This document shows, in pieces, positions 1 to 10,073 of a stretch of DNA of 64,000 bases. The notes under the pieces were generated by a model. That model saw only the letters and a program-made list of their open reading frames with translations, was not told where the DNA came from and searched no databases. This DNA comes from Parahaliea mediterranea (lineage in GTDB: Bacteria; Pseudomonadota; Gammaproteobacteria; Pseudomonadales; Halieaceae), in assembly GCF_003402235.1 (NCBI RefSeq), contig NZ_QEWO01000004.1, positions 124,001 to 188,000 on the forward strand, in the 5' to 3' direction. The position numbers were made by a program, and so were the translations under genes. How positions within the stretch are numbered: position 1 is the first letter of the stretch; the number at the start of each line of letters is the position of its first letter.

Positions 1-1363
1 CTTCAATCTCGGCGTGGTACTGCTCCAGGGTCAGGCCGCCCCCCGCCTCCGCCTCGGTCAGGCGCTGGTAGCGGAACTCCTCCCACTGGCCGAATTCCTC
101 CTCGCCGAGGGAGTCCGGGTAGTTGCGGGCCCGGTAGCGGAACAGCATCTCCGGCAGGCGCGGGTCTTCAAAGGGAAAGCTCTGGCCGGCCAGCTGCTCC
201 GGCGAGGCCTCGCGCACGCGGGCCATGGTGCGCTTGTCGGCATCGGGGAAGAAGCCACCGCTGTAGAGCATGCGATCCGGGTCAGTGATCGGCGGCCGCT
301 CGCGCTCGGCGTAGATCGCCTGGATCTTGTCGGCAAAGGCCCGCGGGTTGGCATCGCGCTGCCCGCGCAGGACAGTCAGGTTGGCGCGGCAGAGGGCGCC
401 GTCCAGACCGATGCGCGCGGCCACCGCCGGGCTCGCCATTTTGGCGGTTACCAGCAGCGGGCAGCGGTTCAGGTGCACGCTCTTCAGGCCGGGCCGCACA
501 GCCCCTTCCGGCAGCTCCTCACTGCGGGTGTAAAGCAACTGCGCCAGCGCCTCCGGCGTCAAATCCGCCAGCGGCGCCGGGTCTGCGCTTAGGTCGTAAC
601 AGATAATCTCATTGCGATTTTTCGGGTGCTCCGCCAGGGGCACAATCAGTGCCGTGTTGTAGCGCTCGGCCCCAAACATGCCGGACACATGCAGCACCGG
701 CTTCATGTTGGCGACATCCAGCAGGCTGGCCACCTTGCGCTTGTCGCGGTGCGCCAGCACGTAGTCGTACAGCCGCGGCTGCCTGTCCCGCACCAACCGG
801 GCCATGGCAATGGTGGCGTGCACGTCGGACAGGGCATCGTGGGCCGCCTCGTGGGCGATGCCGTTGGCGGCGGTCAGCTCCTCCAGGCGGAAGCTGGCAA
901 AGCCATCCTCCCTGAGCGGCCACTCGATGCCCTCGGGGCGCAGGGCGTAGGCCGCCCGCAGCATGTCGATGATGTCCCAGCGGGAGTTGCCGTTCTGCCA
1001 CTCCCGCGCGTAGGGGTCGAAAAAATTGCGGTAGAGGGTATAGCGGGTAACTTCGTCGTCAAAACGCAGGGAGTTGTAACCGGCGCCGCAGGTGCCGGGC
1101 TGGGCCAGCTCGGCGTGGATGCGGGCAATGAACTCGCATTCCGGCACGCCCTTCTCCATCGCTTCCTGCGGGGTAATGCCGGTCACCAGGCAGGCCTGGG
1201 GGTGGGGCAGGAAATCGTTGGCGGGCCGGGCGTAGATCACCAGCGGCTCGCCAATGGGGTTCAGGTCGGCATCGGTGCGCAGGCCGGCAAACTGCACCGG
1301 CCGATCCCGCGAGGGGTCCGCGCCAAAGGTCTCGTAATCGTGCCAGTAAAAGGTGTCAGGCAA
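1..1363 (-). CDS. sbcB: Exodeoxyribonuclease I (partial, C-terminus outside window)
   Basis: Exonuclease I degrades single-stranded DNA 3' to 5' and acts in mismatch repair and recombination. The reading frame is open from the window edge and gives about 454 residues, against about 475 for the E. coli enzyme, so only the extreme C-terminus is missing. The DEDD exonuclease motifs are visible: HDYETFG (D9 and E11), YNSLRFDDE, and HDALSDVHAT. The family C-terminal block with FRYRARNYP is also present. The only start after the upstream in-frame stop is a TTG that gives MPDTFYWHDYETFG, matching the family N-terminus. The start lies 10 bases after the fumarase stop, so the two genes are probably co-transcribed. 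Identity is seen directly; cotranscription is inference. Confidence 0.93.
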   Translation of the reverse strand, partial: MPDTFYWHDYETFGADPSRDRPVQFAGLRTDADLNPIGEPLVIYARPANDFLPHPQACLVTGITPQEAMEKGVPECEFIARIHAELAQPGTCGAGYNSLRFDDEVTRYTLYRNFFDPYAREWQNGNSRWDIIDMLRAAYALRPEGIEWPLREDGFASFRLEELTAANGIAHEAAHDALSDVHATIAMARLVRDRQPRLYDYVLAHRDKRKVASLLDVANMKPVLHVSGMFGAERYNTALIVPLAEHPKNRNEIICYDLSADPAPLADLTPEALAQLLYTRSEELPEGAVRPGLKSVHLNRCPLLVTAKMASPAVAARIGLDGALCRANLTVLRGQRDANPRAFADKIQAIYAERERPPITDPDRMLYSGGFFPDADKRTMARVREASPEQLAGQSFPFEDPRLPEMLFRYRARNYPDSLGEEEFGQWEEFRYQRLTEAEAGGGLTLEQYHAEIE

Positions 1364-1373
1364 GGTGCAGACC

Positions 1374-2897
1374 TCAGATCAGCTCGATGGCTTCTTCCTC
1401 GATTTTCTTCTGCCAGATTTTCGGGCCAATCTCGTGCACCGAGGTGCCCTTGGCATCCACCGCCACGCTGACCGGCATGTCCTTCACCTCAAACTCGTAG
1501 ATGGCTTCCATCCCCAGTTCCGGGAAGGCCACCACCCGCGCCGAGGTGATCGCCTTGGACACCAGGTAGGCAGCGCCGCCAACGGCCATCAGGTAGACGG
1601 CCTTGTGCTTCTTGATCGCTTCGATACCGGCGGGGCCGCGCTCCGCCTTGCCGATCATCCCGAGCAGGCCGGTGTGCTCCAACACGAAGTCGGTGAATTT
1701 GTCCATGCGGGTGGAGGTGGTGGGGCCGGCGGGGCCAACCACCTCGTCGCGCACCGGGTCCACGGGCCCCACGTAGTAGATGAAGCGGCCCTTGAGGTCC
1801 ACCTCGGCGGGCAGGCCTTCGCCGGACTCGATCAGTTCCTTCATTTTCTTGTGGGCGGCATCGCGACCGGTGAGCATCTTGCCGTTCAGCAGCAGGGTGT
1901 CGCCGGGCTGCCACTGGGCGGCCTCTTCCGGGGTCACGGTATCCAGGTTCACCCGGCGCACGGAGTCGCCCGCCTCCCAGCTGATTTCTGGCCACTGGTC
2001 CAGATCCGGCGGGGTTTGCAGGGCCGGGCCGGAGCCGTCCAGCACAAAGTGCGCGTGGCGGGTGGCGGCACAGTTGGGGATCATCGCCACCGGCAGCGAC
2101 GCGGCGTGGGTGGGGTAGTCCTTGATCTTCACATCCAGCACGGTGGTCAGGCCGCCCAGGCCCTGGGCGCCAATGCCCAGCTTGTTCACCGCATCCATGA
2201 TTTCCAGGCGCAGTTCCTCGGCCCGGTTCTGCGGGCCGCGCTTACGCAGTTCGTGGATGTCGATGGGGTCCATCAGGGATTCCTTGGCCATTACCGCCGC
2301 CTTTTCGGCGGTGCCACCGATACCAATGCCCAGCATGCCCGGGGGGCACCAGCCGGCGCCCATGGTCGGCACGGTTTTCACCACCCAGTCGACAATGGAG
2401 TCGGAGGGGTTGAGCATCACCATCTTGGATTTGTTCTCGGAGCCGCCGCCCTTGGCCGCCACCTGCACATCCACCGTGTCGCCTTCCACGACCTCCATGT
2501 GAATCACTGCCGGCGTGTTGTCTTTGGTGTTTTTACGCGCACCGGCCGGGTCGGCCAGGATGGAGGCGCGCAGCACGTTGTCCGGGTGCAGGTAGGCGCG
2601 GCGCACGCCTTCGTTGACCATGTCGGCCACGCTCATGCTGGCATCCCACTGCACATTCATGCCGATTTTCAGGAACACGGTGACAATGCCGGTGTCCTGG
2701 CAGATCGGGCGGTGGCCGGTGGCGCACATGCGGGAGTTGATCAGAATCTGCGCCATGGCATCTTTGGCGGCGGGGTTCTGCTCCAGCTCATAGGCTTCGT
2801 GAACGGCCTTCACGAAGTCCAGGGGGTGGTAGTAGGAGATGAACTGCAGGGCGTCGGCGACGCTATCGATAAAATCGTCCTGGCGAATGACGGTCAT
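1374..2897 (-). CDS. fumA: Class I (4Fe-4S) fumarate hydratase
   Basis: Interconverts fumarate and malate in the TCA cycle using an oxygen-sensitive [4Fe-4S] cluster. The 507-residue protein is the fused single-chain class I form. Its three candidate cluster cysteines are C66 (ICQDTG), C184 (GWCPPG) and C276 (PNCAATRH); their spacing of 118 and 92 residues is close to that of E. coli FumA. The C-terminal half carries the family block GPAGPTTSTRMDKF. The start is ATG. The symbol is by class only; it could equally be named fumB or fum. It is followed 10 bases later by the exonuclease I gene. No regulatory site was recognised in the 143-bp upstream gap. Confidence 0.93.
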   Translation of the reverse strand: MTVIRQDDFIDSVADALQFISYYHPLDFVKAVHEAYELEQNPAAKDAMAQILINSRMCATGHRPICQDTGIVTVFLKIGMNVQWDASMSVADMVNEGVRRAYLHPDNVLRASILADPAGARKNTKDNTPAVIHMEVVEGDTVDVQVAAKGGGSENKSKMVMLNPSDSIVDWVVKTVPTMGAGWCPPGMLGIGIGGTAEKAAVMAKESLMDPIDIHELRKRGPQNRAEELRLEIMDAVNKLGIGAQGLGGLTTVLDVKIKDYPTHAASLPVAMIPNCAATRHAHFVLDGSGPALQTPPDLDQWPEISWEAGDSVRRVNLDTVTPEEAAQWQPGDTLLLNGKMLTGRDAAHKKMKELIESGEGLPAEVDLKGRFIYYVGPVDPVRDEVVGPAGPTTSTRMDKFTDFVLEHTGLLGMIGKAERGPAGIEAIKKHKAVYLMAVGGAAYLVSKAITSARVVAFPELGMEAIYEFEVKDMPVSVAVDAKGTSVHEIGPKIWQKKIEEEAIELI

Positions 2898-2989
2898 GGC
2901 GATTACCTTCTTCGGTTACAGACCCCTCTGGCGGGCGGTCCTGGGCAGCTGAAATTTGGGGGCGCCAGTATACACCCCCGGGCGACGGG

Positions 2990-3010
2990 CGGGGCGCCAG
3001 CTGCGCCCCG
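2990..3010. repeat. GC-rich hairpin between the coiled-coil protein gene and fum
   Basis: A 7-bp inverted repeat (CGGGGCG / CGCCCCG) with a 7-base loop lies about 30 bases downstream of the coiled-coil protein gene and upstream of fumarase. There is no U-tract after it on the minus strand, so it is at best a weak terminator or a leader structure. Confidence 0.35.
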
Positions 3011-3040
3011 GCACTCAACAGGTCTGGCAGGTCAAACAGA

Positions 3041-3850
3041 TCAGGGGGCGCCGGCGGGGCTCTGCATATTGCGCAGCTGGGTCTGCAGGGCAGACAAATC
3101 GGCGTTGATCTGGCGGCGGAAGGCGTTGATGGACTTCACCCACTCCTCGTTGCTCTGCACGCGCTTGTTCATTTTCGCCAGCTCCAGGTTGATCTTGTTC
3201 AGGCTGTCCGCCACCCGCTCCACCTCGGCGCCGTTGGCCTTGGCGCTGGCCATCAGGCGTTCCATATCGCCGGCCACGCCGCGCAGCTTGGCGAGATCCG
3301 CCGCGGCCGCCTTGATCTGGGCCTGGGTTTCACTCAGCGACTTCTCGGCGGCGGCAATCTTGCTGGCATTGCTCTTGCTGCTGCCCTGCAGGGTCTTGTT
3401 GGCGCCTTCCAGTTCATCCAGCCGCGCCTTGTTGCGCCGCCAGGCAGAGGCCCACAGCTTGTCCACCTCGGAGAACAGCTCCTTGATCTTCACCGCCATG
3501 GCCTGGGTATTCTGGCTCAGGCCCTCGTCGGTGTCCGACAGGCGGTCCTCCAGGTCGGTAATGCGCTCGGTGGCCCGGGCCAGCAGGTGGTTGGACTGCT
3601 CCAGCTGGCTCTGCAGCTGCCAGGCCCAACCGCAGGCCACCGCGGCAACCACCAGTGCCAGGGTGATGAAAATACGCCCCCACAGGCCACTGCCACCACC
3701 ACCGCCGCTACGGGCCGGCGCTGGGGAGGCCTTGCCACGGCCGCCGTTGCTTTTGCCGCTCTTCTGGCTGCTGCGGGAGGTGGCATAGTGCTGTTCGTTG
3801 TCCCGGGTGGGAACGATGGACGGAATATGGTCGAGATCGTCTTGAGACAT
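3041..3850 (-). CDS. Single-pass membrane coiled-coil protein of unknown function
   Basis: I do not recognise a family name. The 269 residues show a hydrophilic cytoplasmic N-terminus rich in Ser, Gly and Lys (about 1-55), one transmembrane helix at about 57-77 (WGRIFITLALVVAAVACGWA), and then a long heptad-rich segment (about 80-265) with many Leu, Glu, Gln and Lys and no Cys. The topology suggests an inner-membrane protein with a periplasmic coiled coil, perhaps structural or involved in envelope or chromosome organisation, but that is inference. It sits between the urate-oxidase-N-type gene and fumarase on the same strand, with 143-150 bp gaps, so it is probably its own transcription unit. 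Confidence 0.7.
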   Translation of the reverse strand: MSQDDLDHIPSIVPTRDNEQHYATSRSSQKSGKSNGGRGKASPAPARSGGGGGSGLWGRIFITLALVVAAVACGWAWQLQSQLEQSNHLLARATERITDLEDRLSDTDEGLSQNTQAMAVKIKELFSEVDKLWASAWRRNKARLDELEGANKTLQGSSKSNASKIAAAEKSLSETQAQIKAAAADLAKLRGVAGDMERLMASAKANGAEVERVADSLNKINLELAKMNKRVQSNEEWVKSINAFRRQINADLSALQTQLRNMQSPAGAP

Positions 3851-3943
3851 AGCTACGCTGATACCAAAATCGAGCGGCCATTATACATAGGCACCCAGAG
3901 TGCAGAAACCGAGCCGGCAGCGGCAAAAATACGCACTTGCCAC

Positions 3944-3968
3944 AAAAAAAGCCGGGGAATTCCCCGGC
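3944..3968 (-). terminator. Rho-independent terminator after the urate-oxidase-N-type gene
   Basis: A perfect 18-bp palindrome (GCCGGGGAATTCCCCGGC at 3951-3968) is followed on the minus strand by seven T residues. It lies 32 bases past the stop codon of the membrane protein gene. A TTTT also follows on the plus strand, so it may act in both directions. Confidence 0.88.
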
Positions 3969-4000
3969 TTTTGCGACACCCCCAGGGGGCATCCTGGCAC

Positions 4001-4624
4001 TCAGAGGAAGGCCAGCAGCACCCAAAGCAGCGCCGCCAGGGCAATGCTGCAGTGGATCACCCCCTTCACGCTGGTCATCGGGCCGGTCTTGCCGAACAGG
4101 GCGTTGGCTTCCAGCAGCAGGATAATCACCGCGCAGGCCACCAGGCCGGTCATGCTCAGGTCGGCAATGTAGAGGTGCTTGGAGCCCAGCATACCCAGCA
4201 GCATGGGGCCAGACAGCAGTGTGTTGGTGCGCGACGCAAGCCCCGCCTTGGCGGCCGCTACCGGGCCCTCGCCCGGCTTCATGCCGAGCACAATCTGCTG
4301 GTTGGGCCAGATGATCAACCAGACATTCAGGAACATCAGGGTACCGGCCAGCGCGCCAATCCAGATCAGCGACGCGCCAACCACGTTGGCCATGGCACCC
4401 ACAAAGTGCAACAGCGCCAAGCCGGTCAGGAAGGTGAACATCGCCCCCCAACGGAACCACCACAGCGCCCGGGGCGCCAGCTTTTTCATGGCGTCGGCCT
4501 TGGCCTCGGCCTCCGCCTCTTTGAAATATTCCGTCTGGACGAAATTGAAATAGTACAGCATGCCTATCCAGACAATGCCGAACAGGACGTGGAACCAGCG
4601 CAATACAAATTCAACGACAGCCAT
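4001..4624 (-). CDS. Urate oxidase N-terminal (PuuD-type) domain membrane protein
   Basis: The 207-residue protein has about six hydrophobic segments and begins with a WFHVLFGIVWIGMLYYFN motif typical of the Urate_ox_N / PuuD membrane domain. Full-length PuuD urate hydroxylases carry a C-terminal cytochrome c domain; here the chain stops after the membrane part and has no CxxCH motif. Histidines in H-FVGA, K-H-LYIAD and VIHCS segments could bind haem. Function is therefore uncertain; relatives are often annotated only as membrane protein or, misleadingly, as NusG-like. A strong terminator follows, so it is monocistronic or ends its unit. No purine catabolism genes are nearby, which argues against a simple urate role. 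Confidence 0.7.
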   Translation of the reverse strand: MAVVEFVLRWFHVLFGIVWIGMLYYFNFVQTEYFKEAEAEAKADAMKKLAPRALWWFRWGAMFTFLTGLALLHFVGAMANVVGASLIWIGALAGTLMFLNVWLIIWPNQQIVLGMKPGEGPVAAAKAGLASRTNTLLSGPMLLGMLGSKHLYIADLSMTGLVACAVIILLLEANALFGKTGPMTSVKGVIHCSIALAALLWVLLAFL

Positions 4625-4735
4625 GGTGTTCTCCTTATTAGTTGGGTGTTGCCTTTGGGATTGTACACCTTGCGCAACTCACAGGTGCAACGGCTTTGTG
4701 CCGGTTAACCTTGCAGCCGGCACTGCCGCCCAACG

Positions 4736-4766
4736 AAAAAAGCCCCGCGTCTTGCGAGACGGGGCT
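4736..4766 (-). terminator. Terminator downstream of groL
   Basis: An inverted repeat (AGCCCC, a 2-base bulge, GTCT, a 4-base loop, AGAC, GGGGCT) lies 25 bases beyond the groL stop, followed on the minus strand by a run of T residues. This is a typical Rho-independent terminator closing the groES-groL operon. Confidence 0.85.
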
Positions 4767-4790
4767 TCTTAATGGGACGCGGGACTGCGC

Positions 4791-6440
<1,650 letters not shown>

Positions 6441-6496
6441 CTAGTTCCTTGATCTCTTTACAGTGTCTGAATGCTGAAGGAAGCGGATTGCTCTGC

Positions 6497-6787
6497 TTAC
6501 TCTACGACTGCGTAGATTTCGCCTTCGCCCATGATGATCAGCTCTTCGCCGTCAACTTCGATGGTGTTGCTGCCGGCGTACTGGCCGAAAACCACGCGAT
6601 CGCCCACTTTCACAGCCAGGGCGCGTACGTCGCCGTTGTCCAGGACCTTGCCCTCGCCAACTGCAACAACTTCACCCTGGTTGGGCTTCTCTTTGGCGGA
6701 ACCGGGCAGAACGATGCCGCCAGCAGTGGTCTCTTCCTCTTCCTTGCGACGAATGACCACACGGTCATACAGCGGACGGATTTTCAT
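6497..6787 (-). CDS. groS: Co-chaperonin GroES (Hsp10)
   Basis: The 96-residue heptameric lid of the chaperonin cavity. It begins [19 protein letters not shown] and contains the mobile-loop sequence [16 protein letters not shown] and the roof region, all canonical. First gene of the groES-groL operon; a CIRCE operator and two promoter-like sequences precede it. Confidence 0.99.
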   Translation of the reverse strand: MKIRPLYDRVVIRRKEEEETTAGGIVLPGSAKEKPNQGEVVAVGEGKVLDNGDVRALAVKVGDRVVFGQYAGSNTIEVDGEELIIMGEGEIYAVVE

Positions 6788-6845
6788 TTCTGAATGTCTC
6801 CTAGTAACGATGTTATACAGGCCCCCGGCGGGGGTTAGCTTGCTC

Positions 6846-6872
6846 TATTGGGGCGCTGAAGGGGATTTCAAG
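6846..6872 (-). promoter_or_regulatory. Sigma32-like heat-shock promoter of groES-groL
   Basis: On the minus strand a CTTGAA box (6872-6867) is separated by 13 bases from CCCCAATA (6853-6846), close to the gammaproteobacterial sigma32 consensus CTTGAAA / CCCCATNT. It lies downstream of the CIRCE element, so transcription from here would begin after the HrcA site. Confidence 0.7.
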
Positions 6873-6879
6873 GCCCGGA

Positions 6880-6906
6880 TTAGCACTCTTCTCAAGAGAG
6901 TGCTAA
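6880..6906. promoter_or_regulatory. CIRCE operator (HrcA binding site) of groES-groL
   Basis: The inverted repeat TTAGCACTC-N9-GAGTGCTAA is a perfect match to the CIRCE consensus, with 9-bp arms and a 9-bp spacer. It starts on the last base of the -10-like box of the upstream sigma70-type promoter, the position expected for repression by HrcA. Confidence 0.96.
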
Positions 6907-6933
6907 TTCTAGTAACGATTGGCGCCGAGTCAA
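6906..6933 (-). promoter_or_regulatory. Sigma70-like promoter overlapping CIRCE
   Basis: Minus-strand TTGACT (6933-6928), 16-base spacer, TAGAAT (6911-6906). The -10 box abuts the CIRCE operator, so this promoter would be the HrcA-controlled one. Confidence 0.72.
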
Positions 6934-7001
6934 GGCCGGCAATACGCCAACAGAATGACAAATAGTTATTACAATTCAATGGGTTATAAAAATACCGCCA
7001 C

Positions 7002-7418
7002 TCAGTCTTCAACGCGGCGGTAGCTGCCTTCGATCGTTGCGTGCTCGCTGGCATCCCGCTGCGGCGCGTAGGGCTCCGGCTGGGGGCCGGCGAAAAATCG
7101 GGCGATGCGCCGGCGCAGGGGGCCAATCAAAACCACCAGGGCGGCGACATCAGTAATCAGGCCCGGCACCATCAGCAGCAGGCCGGCCAGCCCCACCGAC
7201 ATGTCATCCAGCAGCAGGCGCCCGGTGATCACCCGCCCGCCGGTCTGCGCCTCACGCAGGTGCTGGAACAGCCCAAGGCCCTGGCGCTGCAGGATCAGCA
7301 GGCCCAGCACCAGGGTGGCAAACACGTACAACAGGGCAGTGAGAACGCTGGTTTTAGCACCGAGCTGAATCAGCGTGGCCAGCTCCAGCCAGGGCAGGAG
7401 CATGAAAAATATGCGCAT
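7002..7418 (-). CDS. fxsA: FxsA family membrane protein
   Basis: A 138-residue inner-membrane protein with four hydrophobic stretches (about 1-20, 22-45, 70-98 and the segment after). It has the FxsA pattern LLMVPGLITDVAALVVLIGPLRR and a basic hydrophilic tail. In E. coli fxsA (an F exclusion suppressor; exact biochemical role unclear) also lies beside the groES-groL operon, and the same neighbourhood is seen here, separated by the 214-bp regulatory region. The start is ATG. Confidence 0.9.
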   Translation of the reverse strand: MRIFFMLLPWLELATLIQLGAKTSVLTALLYVFATLVLGLLILQRQGLGLFQHLREAQTGGRVITGRLLLDDMSVGLAGLLLMVPGLITDVAALVVLIGPLRRRIARFFAGPQPEPYAPQRDASEHATIEGSYRRVED

Positions 7419-7467
7419 GGCGACCTCCTATACGCCCTTGGTGGGGGCGCCGCGGGCAATTGCAAGG

Positions 7468-8502
7468 TTACCAGCTGTAATTGAGGCCGATGGACCAGGT
7501 CTGGTCCTTCTTGTCCACCGCGTTCTGGGCCGGCAGGTTATCGAAGTCGTACTCCAGTTGGATGGTGGAGCTGAAGTGGCCGTTGATGGGGTATTTGAGG
7601 CCGGTGATGGTATCCACCTCAAAATCATCCCCGCTTTCAAAGGCCTGCAGGATGGCATGGCGGTGGAAGAATTCCATGCCCTTGTCGTTGAAGCGCCAGG
7701 CAAAGTCCAGGTTCCACAGAAACGCCGGGGTATCGCGGCTGGTGCCATCGCTGAACCGCTCGTCCACGTAGTTCACCGTGCCCTTGCCCAACAGGTCGAT
7801 GAATTTGGTTTCCAGGAACTGGTAGCCCATCCCCAAACCCACCAGGCTACGCTGGTCGATTTCCTTGAATTCATCCTCCTCGTAGGAGGCGTTGCCAGCG
7901 GCAAACCAGCGCTCGGTAAAGAACTGGTCATACTGATAGCCGCCGCGCCACATATCGCGTGCCGTGGCATCCGCCACGGTTTCTTCCTGATAGCGCAGGC
8001 TGAGGGTATGGCGGGACTCAATAAAGCGCAGCTCGGAACGGGCATCGATATTCAGCTTGCTGATTTCGTTGTTGCCCGAGGAATCCTCCGCTGCCACATT
8101 CACACTGCCCTTCTGGGCCAGCATGGGCGGCGGGTCGTTCACCGCCTCGCCCACCGCCACCACCAGCTTCCAATTGGACAGCACCTCAACACCCTCTTCG
8201 CAGTGCAGAAGCTGGTGGTCGTCCTGCACAAACATCCAGCAGTTGTTGAGTTCGCGCCCGCTCAGCTTGAAGTCGTAGTGCTCGCCAGACTCAATGCGCT
8301 GGATGTGATACTGGTCAATCACCAGTTCGCCCAGCACCTCGGACGACCACAACAGGTTGCCGTTCTCGATACCCACCAGCGTACCGGGGATGGATTCACC
8401 ATCGGTGGTGTAGAGTCGGTCGGCCAGCGTCGGCGGCGCAGCCACCGCAAGAGCGATAAGAAAGAGAGGGAAAAACAGCTTGTTGCAGTGGGGAACTTTC
8501 AA
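7468..8502 (-). CDS. DUF481-type outer-membrane protein
   Basis: A 344-residue exported protein. The N-terminus is a signal peptide (hydrophobic LFFPLFLIALAVAAPPTLA, cleavage near ADR). Residues about 25-95 form a small beta domain beginning RLYTTDGESIPGTLVGI. Residues about 140-344 alternate short hydrophobic strands with charged turns and end in an aromatic residue (GLNYSW), as beta-barrel outer-membrane proteins do. This matches the DUF481 salt-induced outer-membrane family; the ligand is unknown. The reading frame begins at TTG and I see no better ATG. It is divergent from the alkyltransferase-like gene with only 58 bp between them. Confidence 0.75.
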   Translation of the reverse strand: MKVPHCNKLFFPLFLIALAVAAPPTLADRLYTTDGESIPGTLVGIENGNLLWSSEVLGELVIDQYHIQRIESGEHYDFKLSGRELNNCWMFVQDDHQLLHCEEGVEVLSNWKLVVAVGEAVNDPPPMLAQKGSVNVAAEDSSGNNEISKLNIDARSELRFIESRHTLSLRYQEETVADATARDMWRGGYQYDQFFTERWFAAGNASYEEDEFKEIDQRSLVGLGMGYQFLETKFIDLLGKGTVNYVDERFSDGTSRDTPAFLWNLDFAWRFNDKGMEFFHRHAILQAFESGDDFEVDTITGLKYPINGHFSSTIQLEYDFDNLPAQNAVDKKDQTWSIGLNYSW

Positions 8503-8560
8503 GATACTCGTCGTTTTGAATCAGTAGGTTTAGCTGTGTCGCTGCACAACACAACGCGAA

Positions 8561-8920
8561 TTGACCGCCACGCAACGCCCGCCTGCAACCCCAGCCCGTG
8601 CCGTGGCCAGCAACCGCACCGAACTTAACCAGCGCATCTGGCAGGTAGTGACGTCGATTCCTGAAGGCAAGGTATCCACCTACGGCGACATCGCCCGCTT
8701 CGCTGGCCTGCCCGGCGCCGCGCGCCGCGTCGGCTACGCCCTGCGCCAGCTACCAGAAGGCAGCAAAGTGCCCTGGCACCGGGTGATCAACGCCCAGGGC
8801 TGCATTTCCTTACCGGCGGGATCTGAGGGGGAGTATACCCAAAGGGAGCGGCTGGAGGCAGAGGGGGTGCGGGTTTGTGGAGGCAAAGTTGCCCTGCGGG
8901 AGTTTGGATGGCAGCCGTAG
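8561..8920 (+). CDS. Alkyltransferase-like protein (MGMT family, Trp in place of Cys)
   Basis: A 119-residue member of the Ogt/MGMT DNA-binding fold, comprising only the C-terminal domain. The helix-turn-helix and arginine-finger region (AARRVG, R56) and the Tyr of STYGDIA (Y41) are present. The alkyl-acceptor motif PCHRV reads PWHRV, with W72 replacing the acceptor cysteine. Such ATL proteins bind O6-alkylguanine without repairing it and hand the lesion to nucleotide excision repair. The frame opens with TTG; a downstream GTG near codon 15 is an alternative start. Confidence 0.88.
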   Translation: MTATQRPPATPARAVASNRTELNQRIWQVVTSIPEGKVSTYGDIARFAGLPGAARRVGYALRQLPEGSKVPWHRVINAQGCISLPAGSEGEYTQRERLEAEGVRVCGGKVALREFGWQP

Positions 8921-8984
8921 TAACGCCCCGCGCTTGCCTCGAAGCCCTGATTTATACCTCTATGCGCACGTAGGGTTTGCATAG

Positions 8985-10073
8985 GTGCTCGGCCCCGTTC
9001 GATTCACACTCGCCTTGATGGTTGTCTTTTCGCATCTCTTCTATGAGTGGATGTGGTGGCAAGGGGCTTACGCAGTGTTTGGCTTCTACGTGATTAGCGG
9101 GTACCTGATGACACGCATTCTGGATGAGGTCTACACAGGCAGGCACAGTGTCATCGCCTACCTTACAAACCGGGCACTACGCATCTATCCGCCTTACCTC
9201 GCCTGCCTTATTGTGGCCTCGCTGGTGGCCACCTGGGGCCAACATGCCATGAACCAGGACTTACATAATGGGCTGACGTTGGCGCAAGTCATCTCAGCAC
9301 CAGACTCCCTGCAATCCTGGCTGGCCAACATCAGCCTTGCGTTCTCACCCCCGTCGGGGACATTCAGCCTGTCACCCGCCTGGAGTCTCCAGGTGGAGCT
9401 GTTTTATTACATCGCCATGCTATTGCTCTCGCGCAACCTGCTGGTGGTGGCGATCTGGTTTGCCTGCTCTGTGTGCTATGTCCTGTGGCTCGATGCTGAC
9501 GGCGCAAGTTTCACCCAGCGCTACGCCAGCATCGGCGGCGCATCCATCGCCTTCTCCAGTGGCAGCCTGGTCTACTGGTTGGCCAAGCTAAGACCGTCGC
9601 ACCCGCGGTGGCTCGCCCTGGCGCTTGCCGGTTTTATCGGGCACTTACTTCTGGCGCCGGAACTGTGGCAATTTGAAAGGCATTACCCAACTGTGTCGTG
9701 GTTCTTCGAGGCACATCATTTCGGACTCTATGGCAACATCTTTTTTGCCAGCCTGCTGATGTACGCACTGGCGGCACATATGGTCACGAACAAGACTTCG
9801 CCGGCACAGGCCTGGCTTGGCCGATTAGCCTACCCGGTATTTCTCTGCCATTGGATAGCCGCTGTCATCGTACTGCAGGCTGGCGTACTCTTTGAGGATC
9901 GATTTTCTTTTGTGTCTCTTGGGGTCATCGTGACATTGGGCCTGGGAACCTGCCTGTACCAATTTGTCGAAAGGCCCATAGAGACCCATTACCGCAACCG
10001 TATACGGCAGAAGGCGCATCAGCGACTACCAGCCATACCCAATACCACACCAGAAGCTGGCAACCATGCCTGA
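8985..10073 (+). CDS. Acyltransferase 3 (OafA/YrhL type) membrane protein, first copy
   Basis: A 362-residue polytopic inner-membrane acyltransferase with about ten hydrophobic segments. It transfers acetyl or other short acyl groups from the cytoplasm onto extracytoplasmic glycans. The N-terminal histidine region (LALMVVFSHLF), the FGFYVISGYLMT segment and the RALRIYPPYLACL motif are characteristic. The GTG start directly follows an in-frame stop, so the N-terminus is fixed. Its end overlaps the next acyltransferase gene by 8 bases, so the two are translationally coupled. Confidence 0.88.
   Translation: MLGPVRFTLALMVVFSHLFYEWMWWQGAYAVFGFYVISGYLMTRILDEVYTGRHSVIAYLTNRALRIYPPYLACLIVASLVATWGQHAMNQDLHNGLTLAQVISAPDSLQSWLANISLAFSPPSGTFSLSPAWSLQVELFYYIAMLLLSRNLLVVAIWFACSVCYVLWLDADGASFTQRYASIGGASIAFSSGSLVYWLAKLRPSHPRWLALALAGFIGHLLLAPELWQFERHYPTVSWFFEAHHFGLYGNIFFASLLMYALAAHMVTNKTSPAQAWLGRLAYPVFLCHWIAAVIVLQAGVLFEDRFSFVSLGVIVTLGLGTCLYQFVERPIETHYRNRIRQKAHQRLPAIPNTTPEAGNHA

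Noticed and set aside
1353-3788. 811-codon plus-strand open frame opposite fumarase and the coiled-coil protein gene
   Set aside because: Antisense shadow of high-GC genes: His/Gly/Val-rich with no domain, while the minus-strand frames are clear protein families.
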